NCBI RefSeq assembly: GCF_004355185.1
Contig: NZ_CP037922.1
Span: 2,383,501 to 2,447,500, forward strand
Origin: Hymenobacter radiodurans
GTDB taxonomy: Bacteria > Bacteroidota > Bacteroidia > Cytophagales > Hymenobacteraceae
Direction of reading: 5' to 3'
Length of the DNA: 64,000 nt
Shown here: positions 63,740-64,000 of the stretch, piece by piece
How positions within the stretch are numbered: the stretch's first letter is position 1
Layout of the letters: every line of letters begins with the position of its first letter
Program-made: the position numbers and the translations under genes
Notes under the pieces: model-generated
What the model saw: only the letters and a program-made list of their open reading frames with translations
The model's database searches: none
What the model was told of the DNA's origin: nothing

Positions 63740-64000
63740 TTAGCCGCCTACTTGTTCCCGCAACTTAACGATTAGACTATCCCACATTTCCTGGAGCTCC
63801 TCCTCGTCTGTTTCCTCCGAGTAGTCTAACACACGCAAATACACTTCCTGCGTTAGTTGCGATTCCTCCAATGTAAAGTCAAGATAGCTCGCATCCGGCG
63901 TTAGGCGTTTATTCTGATCTAGGAATACATACCGTACCGAACGATTAGTGCGGTGTGAACTCATCTCAGCATAATGTGGCTGATTGTCCCAGATAAAGTT
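63740..64000 (-). CDS. START-like domain protein, C-terminal part
   Basis: The frame stays open to the window edge, beyond the internal ATG at 63964. The visible part reads NFIWDNQPHYAEM, VRYVFLDQNKRLTPDASYLD, SQLTQEVYLRVLDYSEETDE and ends MWDSLIVKLREQVGG. This matches the C-terminal half of the small START-like (AHSA1-type) proteins common in Bacteroidota, with the EMWDSLIVKL helix closing the fold. The N-terminus is outside the window. A small-molecule binding role is inferred from the fold. Confidence 0.75.
   Translation of the reverse strand, partial: NFIWDNQPHYAEMSSHRTNRSVRYVFLDQNKRLTPDASYLDFTLEESQLTQEVYLRVLDYSEETDEEELQEMWDSLIVKLREQVGG

Overview
The window looks like the chromosome of a Cytophagales-type Bacteroidota, most likely a Hymenobacter relative. 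Evidence: a type IX secretion sorting domain on a subtilase; TonB-dependent receptors; a short 287-residue primary sigma factor; bacillithiol gene bshB1; a short histone-H1-like protein; an Xre-RES toxin-antitoxin pair; and promoter elements of the TAnnTTTG type. Base composition is moderately GC-rich and almost all genes are household functions. I see no phage, insertion sequence, CRISPR array, rRNA or tRNA.

Layout. 1-7.7 kb: transporter-like protein with HEAT repeats, YitT-family membrane protein, histidine kinase, an unknown membrane protein, two tandem related lipoproteins, a PAP2 phosphatase. 7.7-11 kb: glycosyltransferases and a lipid A-associated membrane protein (envelope glycolipid modification). 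11.3-19.7 kb: a complete histidine operon on the minus strand (hisG-D-C-B-H-A-x-F-IE), interrupted by one unknown ORF and preceded by a likely His-rich leader peptide. 19.9-24.3 kb: plus-strand genes (DUF2911 protein, Crp-family regulator, sterol desaturase family, membrane-bound Xre regulator, aspartyl protease). 24.3-32 kb: TonB-dependent receptor, rpe, Xre-RES module between two REP-like palindromes, zinc-ribbon protein, T9SS subtilase, lipoprotein. 32-37 kb: mnmA, TrpF-like, DinB-like, trmB, folC. 37-46 kb: HU/SPOR protein-exbB-exbD-tonB operon, an outer-membrane beta-barrel and a large TPR protein. 46-55 kb: response regulator, holA, tyrS, SPFH protein, histone-like protein, PLP enzyme of sphingolipid/sulfonolipid type, biotin carboxylase. 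55-64 kb: bshB1, M23/LysM endopeptidase, trxB, sigma factor, pnp, rpsO, lptF/G-like gene, START-like protein.

Two global signals stand out. First, a short G-tract motif, GGGGGGC followed by A/T-rich DNA (often CTGGGGGGCAAAATT or CTGGGGGGCTTTTTT), recurs about fifty times on both strands. It lies inside genes in every reading frame, as well as between genes, so it appears to be a DNA- or RNA-level signal rather than a protein motif. Paired copies form several terminators and one perfect 52-bp palindrome. Second, fourteen single-base frameshifts break otherwise normal genes, and nine of these fall exactly where the six-base G/C run of this motif has only five bases. Base-calling error in homopolymers is the simplest explanation, so the split genes are annotated here as single genes with their repaired reading frames.
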